This document shows positions 7,974-19,645 of a stretch of 55,925 nucleotides of DNA, in pieces; positions within the stretch are counted from its first letter, which is position 1; every line of letters starts with the position of its first letter. Origin of the DNA: Gammaproteobacteria bacterium (GTDB lineage: Bacteria > Pseudomonadota > Gammaproteobacteria > Burkholderiales > Burkholderiaceae_D); NCBI GenBank assembly GCA_903970185.1, contig CAJCIC010000076.1, positions 1 through 55,925 of the forward strand. Direction: 5' to 3'. A program made the position numbers and the translations under genes. Under the pieces are notes generated by a model that was not told where the DNA came from, did not search any database, and saw nothing but the letters and a program-made list of their open reading frames with translations.

Positions 7974-10295
7974 TTACGGCAGTGCTGCCCGCACGGCAAT
8001 CAGGCGCTCGGGCTTGAGTCTGGCGGCGATCATCTTGCCCTTTCGCGCGCGCTTGCCGACGTAGGCGAGAAGCGCGGCGCCAGACAGCAGCACCGTCGCC
8101 TCCTTGCCGGCGCGACCGCTGCCGCTGACGATGACGCCTTGCGACGAGAGTGCAATGGCACTAAGCAGCTTCTCGCCCTGGCCAAGTTCCTGCAGGATGA
8201 CGCCGCGGCCACCGCCTGCCAGCATGCGGATTTCCTGCGACGCGAAGACCAGAAGTCTGCCGGACTGGGAGAGGCAGGCGATGTGGCTGTCGCGCCCGAG
8301 ATCAATCAAGGCCGGCCGAAGCGGCTCTTCACCCGCGTTGAGATCGAAAAAGCTCTTGCCGCCACGCACCCGGCTTAGCATGTCGCCAAGCCGGCACACG
8401 AAGCCATAGCCCGCGCTTGAGGCGATCAAGAGCGGCATCTCAGCCGGGCCTGCAACCATGTGGACGATGCGTGTTGCGGGCTCGACGTCGATCAGGGAGG
8501 TCACCGGCACGCCATCACCGCGCCCGCTCGGAAGCGCCGATACTGCAGTCGAGTAGACGCGTCCGTTGCTGCCAATGGCAATCAACTGGTCAAGACTGCG
8601 GCACTCGTAGACCGCGTAGGCCGCATCGCCTGGCTTATAGATCCATTGGGCGGCATCAAGGCCGTGGCCAAGGCGCGAGCGCACCCAGCCTTTCTCGGAC
8701 ACGATGACCGTCACCGGCTCGTCTTGCACGCGAACCTCGGCGACCGTGCGCTTTTCCTCCTGGATCAGGGTGCGGCGCGCATCCCCAAAGGCTTTTTCGT
8801 CAGCCTCGATTTCACGAATCACGGTGCGCTTGAGCGCTGCGCTGCTGCCAAGCAGCTCGGCGAGCTTTTCCTTTTCCGCGCGCAGCTCGGCAAGATCGCG
8901 CTCGAGCTTGATGCCCTCAAGGCGCGCCAGCTGGCGCAGCCGGATCTCGAGAATGTCATCGGCCTGGCGCTCGGTCAGCGCAAACGCCGCCATCAGGGCC
9001 CCTTTGGGCTCGTCCGATGAGCGAATCATGGCGATCACGCGATCGATGCTCAAGAACACCAAGAGGCGCCCTTCGAGCACGTGGATGCGGTCGTCGACCT
9101 GGGACAGCCTGAACTGGGTGCGGCGCGTGACCGCGGCAAAGCGGCTTTCGATCCACTCCGAAAGAATTTCGACGAGGCCCTTCTGGCGCGGCCTGCCATC
9201 GCGCCCGACCATGACAAAATTGGCCGGCACACTGGTCTCAAGGCTGGTATGGGCAAGCAGGATCGTGACGAATTCGTTCTGGTCGATCGTGCGCGACTTG
9301 GGCTCGAACACCAGCCTTACTGCGGCCTCCTTGCCGGATTCGTCGCGCATCTGGTCAAGCACAGCGAGCATGCTCTGGCGCAACTGGGTCTGCTCGGCGC
9401 TCAAGGATTTCTTGCCGAGCTTGACCTTTGGATTGGTGATCTCCTCGATTTCTTCGCCGATGCGCTTGCACGACACGCCAGGGGGCAGTTCAGTGAACAC
9501 CGCCTGCCACTGGCCGCGAGCGAGTTCTTCGATGCGATAGCGCGCCCTGACCTTAAGCGAGCCCCGGCCGCTCTGATACATCTCTGCGATGTCGCGTTCA
9601 GGCGAGATGATCTGCCCGCCGCCGGGAAAATCGGGTCCCTTGACGTGGACCAGCAGATCCTCGAGCCGGGCCTTGTCGCCGGCGCGAATCATGGCCACGG
9701 CAGCACGGGCGATTTCGGCAAGATTGTGCGACGGAATTTCGGTGGCAAGACCAACGGCAATCCCGGACGCGCCATTGAGCAGGACAAAAGGCAGGCGCGC
9801 CGGCAGCAGTTTCGGCTCGCGCGTCGAGCCCTCGTAGTTGGGCACGAAATCGACCGTGCCCTGGTCGATCTCGTCAAGCAGCAGCCGCGCGATCGGTGCC
9901 AGGCGCGCCTCGGTATAGCGCATCGCGGCAGCGCCATCGCCATCGCGCGAGCCGAAATTGCCCTGCCCGTCAATTAACGGGTAGCGCATGGCGAAGTCTT
10001 GCGCGAGCCTGACGAGCGCATCGTAGGCACTTTGGTCACCATGCGGATGAAACTTGCCCAGCACGTCGCCGACCACACGCGCGGACTTGACCGGCTTGGC
10101 CCCCGAAGTGCCGGTGAAATCGAGCCCCATCTCGTGCATCGCGTACAGAATCCTGCGCTGCACCGGCTTTTGACCGTCGGCAACGTCAGGCAGTGCGCGT
10201 CCCTTGACCACCGACACGGCATAGTCGAGGTAGGCCCGCTCGGCGTAGTCACCCAGCGTCAGTGCGTCAATATCGAAAAGATCGGCTGTCGTCAC
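7974..10295 (-). CDS. parC: DNA topoisomerase IV subunit A (ParC)
   Basis: A 773-residue type II topoisomerase A subunit. It contains the active-site tyrosine in [13 protein letters not shown] (Tyr127), the [16 protein letters not shown] helix of the winged-helix domain, and a C-terminal pinwheel-like beta domain rich in GRVYST- and GYGF-type turns. With ParE it decatenates daughter chromosomes. The C-terminal domain is that of ParC (E. coli-type length) and not the longer GyrA form, and parE is two genes upstream. The start is GTG at 10295, overlapping the stop of the lytic transglycosylase gene by four bases (GTGA), which indicates translational coupling. The position equal to E. coli Ser80 is Gln88, and the position equal to Glu84 is Asp92. 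Confidence 0.96.
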   Translation of the reverse strand: MTTADLFDIDALTLGDYAERAYLDYAVSVVKGRALPDVADGQKPVQRRILYAMHEMGLDFTGTSGAKPVKSARVVGDVLGKFHPHGDQSAYDALVRLAQDFAMRYPLIDGQGNFGSRDGDGAAAMRYTEARLAPIARLLLDEIDQGTVDFVPNYEGSTREPKLLPARLPFVLLNGASGIAVGLATEIPSHNLAEIARAAVAMIRAGDKARLEDLLVHVKGPDFPGGGQIISPERDIAEMYQSGRGSLKVRARYRIEELARGQWQAVFTELPPGVSCKRIGEEIEEITNPKVKLGKKSLSAEQTQLRQSMLAVLDQMRDESGKEAAVRLVFEPKSRTIDQNEFVTILLAHTSLETSVPANFVMVGRDGRPRQKGLVEILSEWIESRFAAVTRRTQFRLSQVDDRIHVLEGRLLVFLSIDRVIAMIRSSDEPKGALMAAFALTERQADDILEIRLRQLARLEGIKLERDLAELRAEKEKLAELLGSSAALKRTVIREIEADEKAFGDARRTLIQEEKRTVAEVRVQDEPVTVIVSEKGWVRSRLGHGLDAAQWIYKPGDAAYAVYECRSLDQLIAIGSNGRVYSTAVSALPSGRGDGVPVTSLIDVEPATRIVHMVAGPAEMPLLIASSAGYGFVCRLGDMLSRVRGGKSFFDLNAGEEPLRPALIDLGRDSHIACLSQSGRLLVFASQEIRMLAGGGRGVILQELGQGEKLLSAIALSSQGVIVSGSGRAGKEATVLLSGAALLAYVGKRARKGKMIAARLKPERLIAVRAALP

Positions 10296-11102
10296 GGGAT
10301 ATGCAGGACCGAAGAGGGCTCGACCGGCTGGTCAGGAATCACAAGCGCAGGCGCATCACCTCCCGCGAGCGACGCCGGCAGGTTGCGCCTGGCAGGCAGG
10401 ATCACGTGCAGCCGACCCGCACTGATATAGGGCGAGCGCATGGGTTCATAAAAACTGAAGAATTGTTGCACCACCTTGACGTAGGCAACGGTTTCCGGAA
10501 ACGGCGGGATCTGGTTGTTAAAGCGCTTGACGTTGTTCTCGCCCGAGTTATAGGCAGCAAGGGCCAGGGGCAGATCCTTGAACATGGCGCGCAGGTCCTG
10601 CAGGTAGCGCGTACCGATGCGAAGGTTGACGAGCGGCTCGGAGAGTTTTTGCGCAACGCTGCGCTTGCGGTCGGCGGCCAGCCCGTAGCGCATGGCCGTC
10701 TCGGGCAGGACCTGCATCAGGCCCACCGCACCCTTGCTTGACACCGCATTGGGGTCGAACGCCGATTCGGTGGCGATGACCGATTTCACCAGCGCCGGAT
10801 CCGCGCCCTCTTCGCGCGCGACGCGAACGATGAGCGGCTCGAACTTGCGCACGTTCGGCTCGTCAACGACGCGATGAAAAAGGCGGGTCTGCATCAACTC
10901 GCCATCCGCCGCTGACGCGCCCCGTGGCACGATATCCGAAGCGTGCTGGCCTTCGCGAAAGAACAGCTGGTAGCGCGCATCGACCGGCTCGGGCGCGAAA
11001 TGCGTGACGCCGGCCTCATCGACAAATCCGTAGATGTCGGCAAATGCCACGCGCGGCATGACAATCCCGATCAAGGCGCCGATGCAAATGAGCCGGATCA
11101 TC

Positions 11103-11110
<8 letters not shown>
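10292..11110 (-). CDS. Lytic transglycosylase, SLT domain
   Basis: A 272-residue protein. Signal peptide ([20 protein letters not shown] then VAFA), a short DUF4124-like stretch ([19 protein letters not shown]), then a goose-lysozyme-like SLT domain: [20 protein letters not shown] with the catalytic Glu, [13 protein letters not shown], and [15 protein letters not shown]. It would cleave the MurNAc-GlcNAc bond in periplasmic peptidoglycan, giving 1,6-anhydro ends. ATG 11110 is chosen because a good signal peptide begins there; it overlaps the parE stop by 8 bases, and its own stop overlaps parC by 4. It is therefore locked between the two topoisomerase IV genes, an order I recall from other Burkholderiales. 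Confidence 0.9.
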
Positions 11111-13088
<1,978 letters not shown>

Positions 13089-13147
13089 CGGGATGACAAA
13101 TAAATTACTGTCCGCGGGACATCTGGACAGCCATTCGAGCTGTCGAG

Positions 13148-13170
13148 TTATCCCCAGATGCTGTGGACAA
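13148..13170. promoter_or_regulatory. Inverted pair of near-consensus DnaA boxes upstream of parE
   Basis: TTATCCCCA, then gatgc, then TGTGGACAA. Each arm is one base from the DnaA box TTATCCACA (or its complement TGTGGATAA). The dyad lies 60 bases upstream of the parE start, in the gap between uup and parE. It could be a DnaA-controlled operator. Only two boxes were seen, and there is no AT-rich unwinding element, so an origin is not supported. Confidence 0.35.
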
Positions 13171-13344
13171 AAACGCTTTGGAAAAGGCAAAAAGGGCGCC
13201 AACTCTCACTTTTGGCGCTGCGCCCAAAAAACTGGCACGGTTCCGGTTTTTCGCCCGGCGGAACTACAGAAGTACCCGCTCACGTAGAGCAATCGTGCAT
13301 TTTACCGCGCCAGCCGAAGGGAAAGGCAGACACGGCCCGAAAAG

Positions 13345-15252
13345 CTAGTTGACATTGCGCGATTCGAGCGCCTCCCAGCGCGCCAGCGCGTCAGACAGGC
13401 GCGTTTGTGCGACAACGCGCGTGGCGTGGATTTCGGCGATTTTTTCGCCCTTGGCGTGATACAGATCCGGATCGAGCAGCTGCGCATCGAGGAGCTTGAT
13501 CTCATCTTCGAGCTGACTGATGCGCTCGGGCAATTCCGAAAGTTCACGCCGCTCCTTAAACGACAGGCGCGACGCGGCGGGCGCCGGATTTGCGGCGCGC
13601 GTCCCCCGCCGGGGAGAAGGCGCAAGCGGCGCTGCTGACACCGCTTGCGCGGGCACACGCCGCTCGCGGGTACGCAGCCAGTCGCTGTAGCCGCCCACGG
13701 ACTCGCGCCAGACGCCATCGCCTTCGAAGGCCAGGGTCTGGGTCACGACGTTGTCAAGAAACTGCCGGTCGTGGCTGACGAGAAAAACCGTCCCCGCAAA
13801 GTCCTCGAGCAATTCTTCGAGCAATTCGAGCGTTTCAACATCCAGATCGTTGGTCGGCTCGTCAAGCACCAGGACGTTGGCCGGCCGCGCAAACAAGCGC
13901 GCAAGCAAGAGCCGGTTGCGCTCTCCGCCCGAAAGGCTTCTGACCGGCGAGCGCGCGCGCTCGCCCGAGAACAGAAAATCGCCAAGATAACTCATGACAT
14001 GCTTGCGCTGACCGCCGATTTCGACCCATTCGCCACCCGGGCTTATGGTATCGACAAGCGATCGATCAAGGTCGAGTTGCGCACGCATCTGATCGAAGTA
14101 GGCGATCTGCAGGTTGGTGCCCAGTCGCACCACGCCGTGATCCGGTGCAAGTTCGCCGAGCATGATTTTCAGGAGCGTGGTCTTGCCGGCACCGTTGGGG
14201 CCGATCAGTCCGACCTTGTCCCCACGCATGACGGTCATGGTGCAATCGCGCACGACGACGCGCTCGCCAAATGATTTTGACACGTTGCGCAGTTCGGCTA
14301 CGAGCTTGCCTGAGCGCTCGCCGGAATCGATGGCAAGTTGCACCGAGCCCTGGCGCTCGCGCCGCCGCGACCGCTCGCCTCGCAGCGCTTCAAGGCGGCG
14401 CACGCGCCCTTCGTTGCGCGTGCGGCGCGCCTCGATGCCCTTGCGAATCCACACCTCTTCCTGGGCAAGCAGCTTGTCAAAGCGCGCGTTGGCAAGGCGC
14501 TCGGCCTCGAGCTCTTCCGACTTGCGCACCTGATACGCGGCAAAATTTCCAGGATAGCTGCGCAGTTTGCCGCGATCGAGCTCGACGATTCGTGTCGCGA
14601 TCGCATCGAGGAAGGCCCGGTCATGGGTGATGAAAAATACGCATCCGCTTTGCGCCCTGAGCAGGGCCTCGAGCCAGATGATGGTGTCAAGATCAAGGTG
14701 GTTGGTGGGCTCGTCAAGCAAGAGCAGATCGGGGTCGGAGACCAGTGCGCGGGCGAGCGCGACGCGCTTTCTCTGGCCACCGGATAACGCGCTGACGGCA
14801 TCGTCAGCCGTCAACGACATGGTATTGAGGATGGTCTCGATGCGGCTTTTCAGATTCCAGCCGCCGCCGTTTTCGAGCAGCCCTTGAAAGTGCGACAGCT
14901 CATCTAAGGCAGAGTCATCGCCGCTCGCCAGGCGCTGCGCCGCCTGCTCGTATCCGATCAGCGCCTGGCTATCGTCAGACAGGCCGGCGGCGACGGCTTC
15001 AAGCACGGTGTCACTCTCGTTGAGTTCGGGCTCTTGCGACACAAGCGCCATGCTCAAGCCTTTTTCGCGCACCACGCTGCCGTCGTCTGCGCGCTTTTCG
15101 CCCGCGATGATCTGCAAGAGCGACGACTTGCCGGTGCCGTTGCGGCCGATAAGGCCAATGCGCTCGCCGCCATCAATGGCGAGCTCGGCATGGTCAAGCA
15201 GGGCGACGTGACCAAACGCCAGTTGCAAATCGGTGAGCGTGACTAAGGGCAT
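13345..15252 (-). CDS. uup: ABC-F ATPase, Uup type
   Basis: A 635-residue soluble protein with two ABC ATPase domains and no membrane segments. First Walker A GLIGRNGTGKSS, signature LSGGQRKRVALARAL and Walker B DLLLLDEPTNHLD; second Walker A GLIGPNGAGKTT, signature LSGGERNRLLLARL and Walker B VLVLDEPTNDLD. The linker between them is charged and coiled (EAERLANARFDKLLAQEEVW). The C-terminal 70 residues form a coiled coil (RRELSELPERISQLEDEIKL), the mark of Uup within ABC-F. ABC-F proteins act on ribosomes; Uup is also linked to transposon precise excision and branched DNA. No clear Shine-Dalgarno site precedes ATG 15252. Confidence 0.9.
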   Translation of the reverse strand: MPLVTLTDLQLAFGHVALLDHAELAIDGGERIGLIGRNGTGKSSLLQIIAGEKRADDGSVVREKGLSMALVSQEPELNESDTVLEAVAAGLSDDSQALIGYEQAAQRLASGDDSALDELSHFQGLLENGGGWNLKSRIETILNTMSLTADDAVSALSGGQRKRVALARALVSDPDLLLLDEPTNHLDLDTIIWLEALLRAQSGCVFFITHDRAFLDAIATRIVELDRGKLRSYPGNFAAYQVRKSEELEAERLANARFDKLLAQEEVWIRKGIEARRTRNEGRVRRLEALRGERSRRRERQGSVQLAIDSGERSGKLVAELRNVSKSFGERVVVRDCTMTVMRGDKVGLIGPNGAGKTTLLKIMLGELAPDHGVVRLGTNLQIAYFDQMRAQLDLDRSLVDTISPGGEWVEIGGQRKHVMSYLGDFLFSGERARSPVRSLSGGERNRLLLARLFARPANVLVLDEPTNDLDVETLELLEELLEDFAGTVFLVSHDRQFLDNVVTQTLAFEGDGVWRESVGGYSDWLRTRERRVPAQAVSAAPLAPSPRRGTRAANPAPAASRLSFKERRELSELPERISQLEDEIKLLDAQLLDPDLYHAKGEKIAEIHATRVVAQTRLSDALARWEALESRNVN

Positions 15253-15328
15253 GAAAGAAACAGGAGAAGTGCGAGCGCAACACGCCCCATGGCCAGGGGG
15301 CGCCGGCTACGAGTGTGCGAGCAAGCGG

Positions 15329-16942
15329 CTACGGAGTATAGCCGGGGATTGCAGCCTCATCGACCACGTCGATCTGATGGGCATCGAGATAACGCTCGGC
15401 GTAAGCGGCAAAGACCTTCTTGCGGATGAAAACATCAAAGAGATCGGGATCGACATGGCCGCTTTGCGCCATGCGCCCGAGGATTTGCAGCGACTCGGTC
15501 AAGGTCTTGCCCGACTTGTAGGGACGATCGGCTGCGGTTAGCGCCTCGAAAATGTCGGCAATGCCCATGCTGCGCGCCTGAATTGACATCTGATCCTTGG
15601 TCAGGCCCCTCGGATAGCCCTTGCCGTCCATGCGTTCATGGTGGCCGCCGGCATATTCGGGCACGTTGCGCAGGTGCGGTGGCCAGGGCAGCGCCTCGAG
15701 CATCTTGATGGTCGCGACGATGTGGTGATTGATCACGTCGCGCTCGGAACGCGTCAAGGTGCCGTAGACCACCGTCAGGTTTTCGCACTCGTCGTCGCTT
15801 AGGAGCGGCTCGGTCTTGCCCTCGGCATTGGTCCACGATTGCGCGGCGATGCGCTTCACGCGCGCGATGTCGGCATCTTCCATGCGCTCGCCGCCGATGT
15901 TGACGTGAGCGATGAAGCGCCTGTCATCTTCAATCGCCTCGAGCTGCTGTTTTAGTTTCGCGTCGACGTCGCTGGCATTTTCCCCGGCAAGTTTGGCCTT
16001 GAGCGCAGCAACTTCGGTCTCGCGGGCAAGCGCGGTCAGGCGCGTGCTGATCAGCTCGACGCGATCGAATATGGTCTCGAGCTTGGTCGACTTGTCAACG
16101 ACGTGCACCGGCGTCGTGATCTTGCCGCAATCGTGCAGGAGGCCCGCCATCAAGAGCTCCTGCCTGTCGCGCTCCGTCATCGAAAAGCTGGCAAGCGGGC
16201 CGGTCTCGGTTTCGCTTGCGGCATCAGCGAGCATCATGGTCAGCGTCGGCACGCGCTGGCAATGACCGCCGGTATACGGCGATTTATCGTCGATGGCGAC
16301 GTTGATGAGGTTGACGAAGGCGAGAAACAGCTGCTCAAGGCGGTCGACCAGGATCTTGTTTTCAATTGCAATCGCGGCTTGCGCTGCCAGCGCCTCGATG
16401 AACTGCTGGTCGTCGACGGTAAAGCGCACCGTCTTGCCGGTCGCATCGCGTGCATTGATCAGCTGCAGCACGCCAATCAGCTGGTCGTCGTGGGCAATCA
16501 TCGGCACGGTCAGAAACGATTGCGAACGATAGTTGTTGGCAGCATCGAAGTGGCGCGCCCCCTGAAAATCGAATCCCTCGGCGGCATAGGCATCGTCGAC
16601 ACGGACACTGCGCCTCGCCAGCGCGCAATAGGCGACGACCGATTTGCGATTCTCGCCACCGCTTGCGTCGTAGAGCGGCATGATGGGAAAGTTCGCAGGC
16701 GTGCCTGACGAGCCGCCCAGCTGCAGCCCGAGCGATTCGTTTTGGACAAGATCGAAGCTCAGGCCACGACCATCCTCGGTCGCGCGATAGAGCGTGCCGC
16801 CGTCGGCGTTGGTGGCCTGGCGCGCAGACTGAAGAATCGACTCGAGCAGATTGGTGAGATTGCCCTGCTCGGCAAGCGAGCGTGCGATCTCGCTAAGCCA
16901 CGCGAGACGCGACGAATCCCGAACACTGGACATCTGGTTCAT
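15329..16942 (-). CDS. GAF and HD-GYP domain protein, probable c-di-GMP phosphodiesterase
   Basis: A 537-residue cytosolic protein. Residues 10-190 form a GAF sensor domain (NLLESILQSARQATNADGGT ... FLTVPMIAHDDQLIGVLQLI). A long charged linker leads into an HD-GYP domain, with the metal motif LLHDCGK and the signature HHERMDGKGYPRGL, followed by RSMGIADIFEALTAADRPYK. The HD and GYP motifs are intact, so hydrolysis of cyclic di-GMP to pGpG or GMP is likely. The GAF ligand is unknown. ATG 16942 (MNQMSSVRDSSRL) is preferred over a start 29 codons earlier that adds an unconserved Pro/Leu-rich tail. It lies 76 bases upstream of uup. Confidence 0.9.
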   Translation of the reverse strand: MNQMSSVRDSSRLAWLSEIARSLAEQGNLTNLLESILQSARQATNADGGTLYRATEDGRGLSFDLVQNESLGLQLGGSSGTPANFPIMPLYDASGGENRKSVVAYCALARRSVRVDDAYAAEGFDFQGARHFDAANNYRSQSFLTVPMIAHDDQLIGVLQLINARDATGKTVRFTVDDQQFIEALAAQAAIAIENKILVDRLEQLFLAFVNLINVAIDDKSPYTGGHCQRVPTLTMMLADAASETETGPLASFSMTERDRQELLMAGLLHDCGKITTPVHVVDKSTKLETIFDRVELISTRLTALARETEVAALKAKLAGENASDVDAKLKQQLEAIEDDRRFIAHVNIGGERMEDADIARVKRIAAQSWTNAEGKTEPLLSDDECENLTVVYGTLTRSERDVINHHIVATIKMLEALPWPPHLRNVPEYAGGHHERMDGKGYPRGLTKDQMSIQARSMGIADIFEALTAADRPYKSGKTLTESLQILGRMAQSGHVDPDLFDVFIRKKVFAAYAERYLDAHQIDVVDEAAIPGYTP

Positions 16943-17129
16943 GTCGGATGATTCTGACGGCAACCGTGGCGCCGGGCAAGGTAAAAAATTCTCGTCCAAA
17001 AGGTGAAGTAGTCGGGGAAACGGCGGCAAAGGGCATGCAAAACTCCGATCCAGCCTCGCATTGCCTTGGGCAAACGCGGCAAGGCGGGGCGCGAGGCCGA
17101 GCCGATTTGAGGCATACTTTCACCCCTTC

Positions 17130-17201
17130 CTCTCCGTAGTTCAACGGATAGAACGCGTGCCTCCTAAGCGCGAAATACAGGTTCAATTCCTGTCGGAGGG
17201 A
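17130..17201 (+). tRNA. tRNA-Arg, anticodon CCT
   Basis: A 72-base cloverleaf. Acceptor ctctccg pairs with cggaggg (one G-T pair), D stem gttc/gaac, anticodon stem cgtgc/gcgcg, loop ctcctaa giving anticodon CCU (17163-17165), T stem acagg/cctgt around ttcaatt, and discriminator A. It reads the rare Arg codon AGG. The CCA end is not encoded. The 5' base is C, not the usual G. The gene is transcribed away from the HD-GYP gene. Confidence 0.93.
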
Positions 17202-17268
17202 CTCGCCGCTACGGCAATTCGGCTTCTCGGGCAAAAGACCACGCTGCATGCGGCAAGTGGCCCGCATG

Positions 17269-17306
17269 AAAAAAAAAACGCTGGGGCGCCCGAAGGCGCA
17301 CCAGCG
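17269..17306 (-). terminator. Rho-independent terminator of the fasciclin gene
   Basis: An inverted repeat at 17279-17306 (cgctgg g gcgcc / cgaa / ggcgc a ccagcg) forms an 11-bp stem with one mismatch and a 4-base loop. It is bordered at 17269-17278 by ten A on the plus strand, which is a T-tract at the 3' side when read on the minus strand. It lies 24 bases beyond the fasciclin stop codon. Confidence 0.9.
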
Positions 17307-17329
17307 CGTCGATCGGAGCCGATCCCGCT

Positions 17330-17884
17330 CTAGGGCATGAGAACCTTGTCGACGACGTGGATCACGCCGTTGGACTGGAACACATCGGCGATCGTGACAT
17401 GGGCGACGCCGCCTTTGCTGTCTGTCACGCTCACGCCACTTGGCGTTGCCATGACAATCAGGTCTTCACCCTGAACGGTCTTGAGCACCGCCTTGCCGCC
17501 GTTGGCCGCAGCCATCGCTTTCAGATCGGCCGCGTCATGGCGACCGGCAACCACGTGGTAGGTCAGGATCTTGACGAGGGTGGCCTTGTTCTCGGGCTTA
17601 AGCAGCGTATCGACGGTGCCCGCTGGCAGCGCATCGAAGGCTTCGTTGGTCGGCGCGAACACGGTAAACGGTCCCGGGCCTTTGAGCGTATCGACAAGAC
17701 CACCGGCCTTGACCGCTGCAACCAGTGTCGTGTGATCCTTCGAGTTGACGGCATTATCGATGATGTCCTTGTTGGGATACATCGGGGCACCGCCGACCAT
17801 CACTTGCGCTTGCGCGTGGGCTGCGACTGCAGATAACGAAAGTGCGAAGGCGAGCGCGAGCCGGCCGAAAATGGAACTTTTCAT
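17330..17884 (-). CDS. Secreted fasciclin (FAS1) domain protein
   Basis: A 184-residue protein with a signal peptide (MKSSIFGRLALAFALSLSAV then AAHAQAQ) and one FAS1 domain. The H1 box-like FTVFAPTNEAFDALPAGTVD, the central LVKILTYHVVAGRH, and the C-terminal GVIHVVDKVLMP are all present, and the length equals a single-domain fasciclin. These proteins are periplasmic or surface-exposed and often mediate adhesion, but no specific ligand can be read. AGAGAGGA lies upstream of ATG 17884. It is a single-gene unit with its own terminator; the 188 bases upstream, toward the response regulator gene, hold no ORF. Confidence 0.92.
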   Translation of the reverse strand: MKSSIFGRLALAFALSLSAVAAHAQAQVMVGGAPMYPNKDIIDNAVNSKDHTTLVAAVKAGGLVDTLKGPGPFTVFAPTNEAFDALPAGTVDTLLKPENKATLVKILTYHVVAGRHDAADLKAMAAANGGKAVLKTVQGEDLIVMATPSGVSVTDSKGGVAHVTIADVFQSNGVIHVVDKVLMP

Positions 17885-18072
17885 GGATTGAATCCTCTCT
17901 GTTATGCGAATGGGCGTGCGTGTTACGGTGACTTCTACGCAGACCGTCTCCGTACGGTTTCAGCCAGATTCACAATCTCTGCGACTTTTCATGACGCAGC
18001 GCGGCAATCGCAACGTTCAAAGGAAGTGCGATCCCGCCACAAAGAAGAGGTCAAAAAGGCACGCCGCCTGGG

Positions 18073-18444
18073 CTAGTGGTGGCGATTCAGGAAATCCTGC
18101 AGCTGGTCGGGCGCGATTGGCTTTACGAAGTAGTGATCGAAACCGGCGCGGCTGGAATTCTCCCGGTCGCGCTCTTCGCCGTAGCCGGTCAAGGCGGCCA
18201 CGATCATTGGCGGCACGGCATCTAACGCACGCAACTCTTTCACCACCTGGTAGCCATCCATGCCCGGCAGACCGACATCACAAAAGACCACGTGCGGGCG
18301 GAATTCGCTTGCCAGCGCCAACGCCGCCCGGCCATCCATGGCCTGCGCCACTTCGAATCCCAGCATCTCAACCAGCATCGCCAGGGAATCATTGGCATCC
18401 TGGTTATCCTCCACGATCATTACGCGGCGCTTCACGTCTGACAT
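18073..18444 (-). CDS. Single-domain response regulator (CheY-like receiver)
   Basis: A 123-residue receiver domain with no output domain. Acidic pair Glu12/Asp13 in MIVEDNQDAND, phospho-acceptor Asp56 in VVFCDVGLPGMDGY, Thr86 in AALTGYG and Lys108 in YFVKPI are all in place, so it should be phosphorylatable. The sequence is the type often found as a detached receiver of hybrid sensor kinases, but no kinase is nearby, so the partner is encoded elsewhere. ATG 18444 has AAGGA about 9 bases upstream (ataaggatcaggtaatg), which rules out a 39-residue longer form. It is divergent from the EAL gene. Confidence 0.9.
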   Translation of the reverse strand: MSDVKRRVMIVEDNQDANDSLAMLVEMLGFEVAQAMDGRAALALASEFRPHVVFCDVGLPGMDGYQVVKELRALDAVPPMIVAALTGYGEERDRENSSRAGFDHYFVKPIAPDQLQDFLNRHH

Positions 18445-18707
18445 TACCTGATCCTTATAGCGACGAGCGTGTTGTCCAGTTTTGCTATTCTTGTTCAGAG
18501 GCGCAAAAACAGTGCGAAAGACTTTACAACATCTGGCGTCAGAAATTGCCCCAAGTTTCACTTTTGCAGGAATTCGTTAACAAATGTCATCAGCACGATG
18601 ACTTGGCGAATGCGCTGGCAAAAATCTCGACACTTGCATCGACATGACTTACGCTCGGATCATGGCCGAAAAAATGGTGGGTGCGCGAACACTCACGGGA
18701 GATTAGG

Positions 18708-19571
18708 TTGGACGAGAAGGCGTTGACCTTCACCGAGGTCTTTCAGAACATGCTCGGTGAAGAGAGGGTAAGCGAAGACGCGGTCGAGCTCGAACGACCC
18801 CTCTTCGATTACAACTTCTCTCGCGCTGACCTTGCCCTTGCCCTCGAACAGGGCCAGTTTGAAATGTATTACCAGCCGAAGATGCGCTCGAGCGATCGCG
18901 CGCTCGCCGGTGCCGAGGCGCTTTTGCGCTGGAATCATCCAATTCACGGCATGCTTTCGGCCGATCAGTTCGTGCCGGTTGCCGAGGCGACTGAATTCAT
19001 CCAGGAAATGGGGGCCTGGGTGGTCAGGCAGGTATGTCGCTTTAATGCCACCTTGCGCACCGCCCATCCCGGCTTTGACGGGCGCATCTCGCTCAATGTG
19101 TCACCGGCCCAGTTCAACCAGCCGGCCTATCTGTCTGCGGTCCTGCGTGCCACTGAACGCTTCGGGCTTCCCAATCACCTGCTTGAGATCGAACTGACCG
19201 AGACCGGTGTGCTGCGCGATTTGGTGCAGGCCGCCGAACTCATGACGATGATTCGCGGCTACGGCATCTCGATTGCGATTGACGACTTCGGCACCGGCTT
19301 CAGCTCGCTTCAGATCCTTGCGCGCCTGCCAATTTCGACGGTCAAGCTCGATATCAGCTTCATCCGCCAGATCAGGCATTCCGAAGTCGACCGCAAGATC
19401 GTGCGCAGCCTCCTGCAGCTTTGCAAGGAACTTGGGCTGGAAAGTGTCGCCGAGGGCGTCGAATCAGACGAGCAGGCTGACATCCTCACGGCCTGGCGCT
19501 GCGACTACCTGCAGGGCTTTCTTTTCTCCAAGGCCGTACCGGAATCCGAATTTTTACGGCTTTTGGCCTAG
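18708..19571 (+). CDS. EAL-domain cyclic-di-GMP phosphodiesterase
   Basis: A 287-residue protein that is almost wholly an EAL domain. It shows AEALLRWNHP (EAL motif), SLNVSPAQF (metal-binding Asn), EIELTETGVL, IAIDDFGTGFSSL, VKLDISFIRQI, SVAEGVES and LQGFLFSKAV. The metal and general-base residues all appear present, so it should cut c-di-GMP to pGpG. The N-terminal 30 residues are not recognisable. TTG 18708 is preferred because GGGAG lies 6 bases upstream; a GTG at 18681 in the same frame is the alternative and would add 9 residues. No GGDEF cyclase lies in the window. The receiver gene is divergent and may share control. Confidence 0.9.
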   Translation: MDEKALTFTEVFQNMLGEERVSEDAVELERPLFDYNFSRADLALALEQGQFEMYYQPKMRSSDRALAGAEALLRWNHPIHGMLSADQFVPVAEATEFIQEMGAWVVRQVCRFNATLRTAHPGFDGRISLNVSPAQFNQPAYLSAVLRATERFGLPNHLLEIELTETGVLRDLVQAAELMTMIRGYGISIAIDDFGTGFSSLQILARLPISTVKLDISFIRQIRHSEVDRKIVRSLLQLCKELGLESVAEGVESDEQADILTAWRCDYLQGFLFSKAVPESEFLRLLA

Positions 19572-19590
19572 ATCGTCGCGCGCGCGGGCC

Positions 19591-19596
19591 TACAAT
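19591..19596 (+). promoter_or_regulatory. Possible -10 element for the DUF4254-GT9 operon
   Basis: TACAAT, 5 of 6 bases of the sigma-70 -10 box, lies in the 74-base gap between the EAL stop and the DUF4254 start. No convincing -35 hexamer was found at normal spacing, so this is tentative. Confidence 0.3.
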
Positions 19597-19645
19597 ACTG
19601 ACCCCACGGCGACGAGTCCGCCGAGCCGGCCACGATGCCTGAGTC

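Noticed and set aside
13089..13202. 39-residue N-terminal extension of ParE
   Set aside because: The family starts at MAVAKK-type sequence; the extension is unconserved and covers the putative control region.
13089..13344. Replication origin beside the DnaA-like dyad
   Set aside because: Only two boxes and no AT-rich unwinding repeats or dnaA/dnaN genes are present.
17269..17278. A10 run as a slippery or phase-variable tract
   Set aside because: It sits next to a GC-rich hairpin past a stop codon, so it is the T-tract of a terminator and not inside a coding region.
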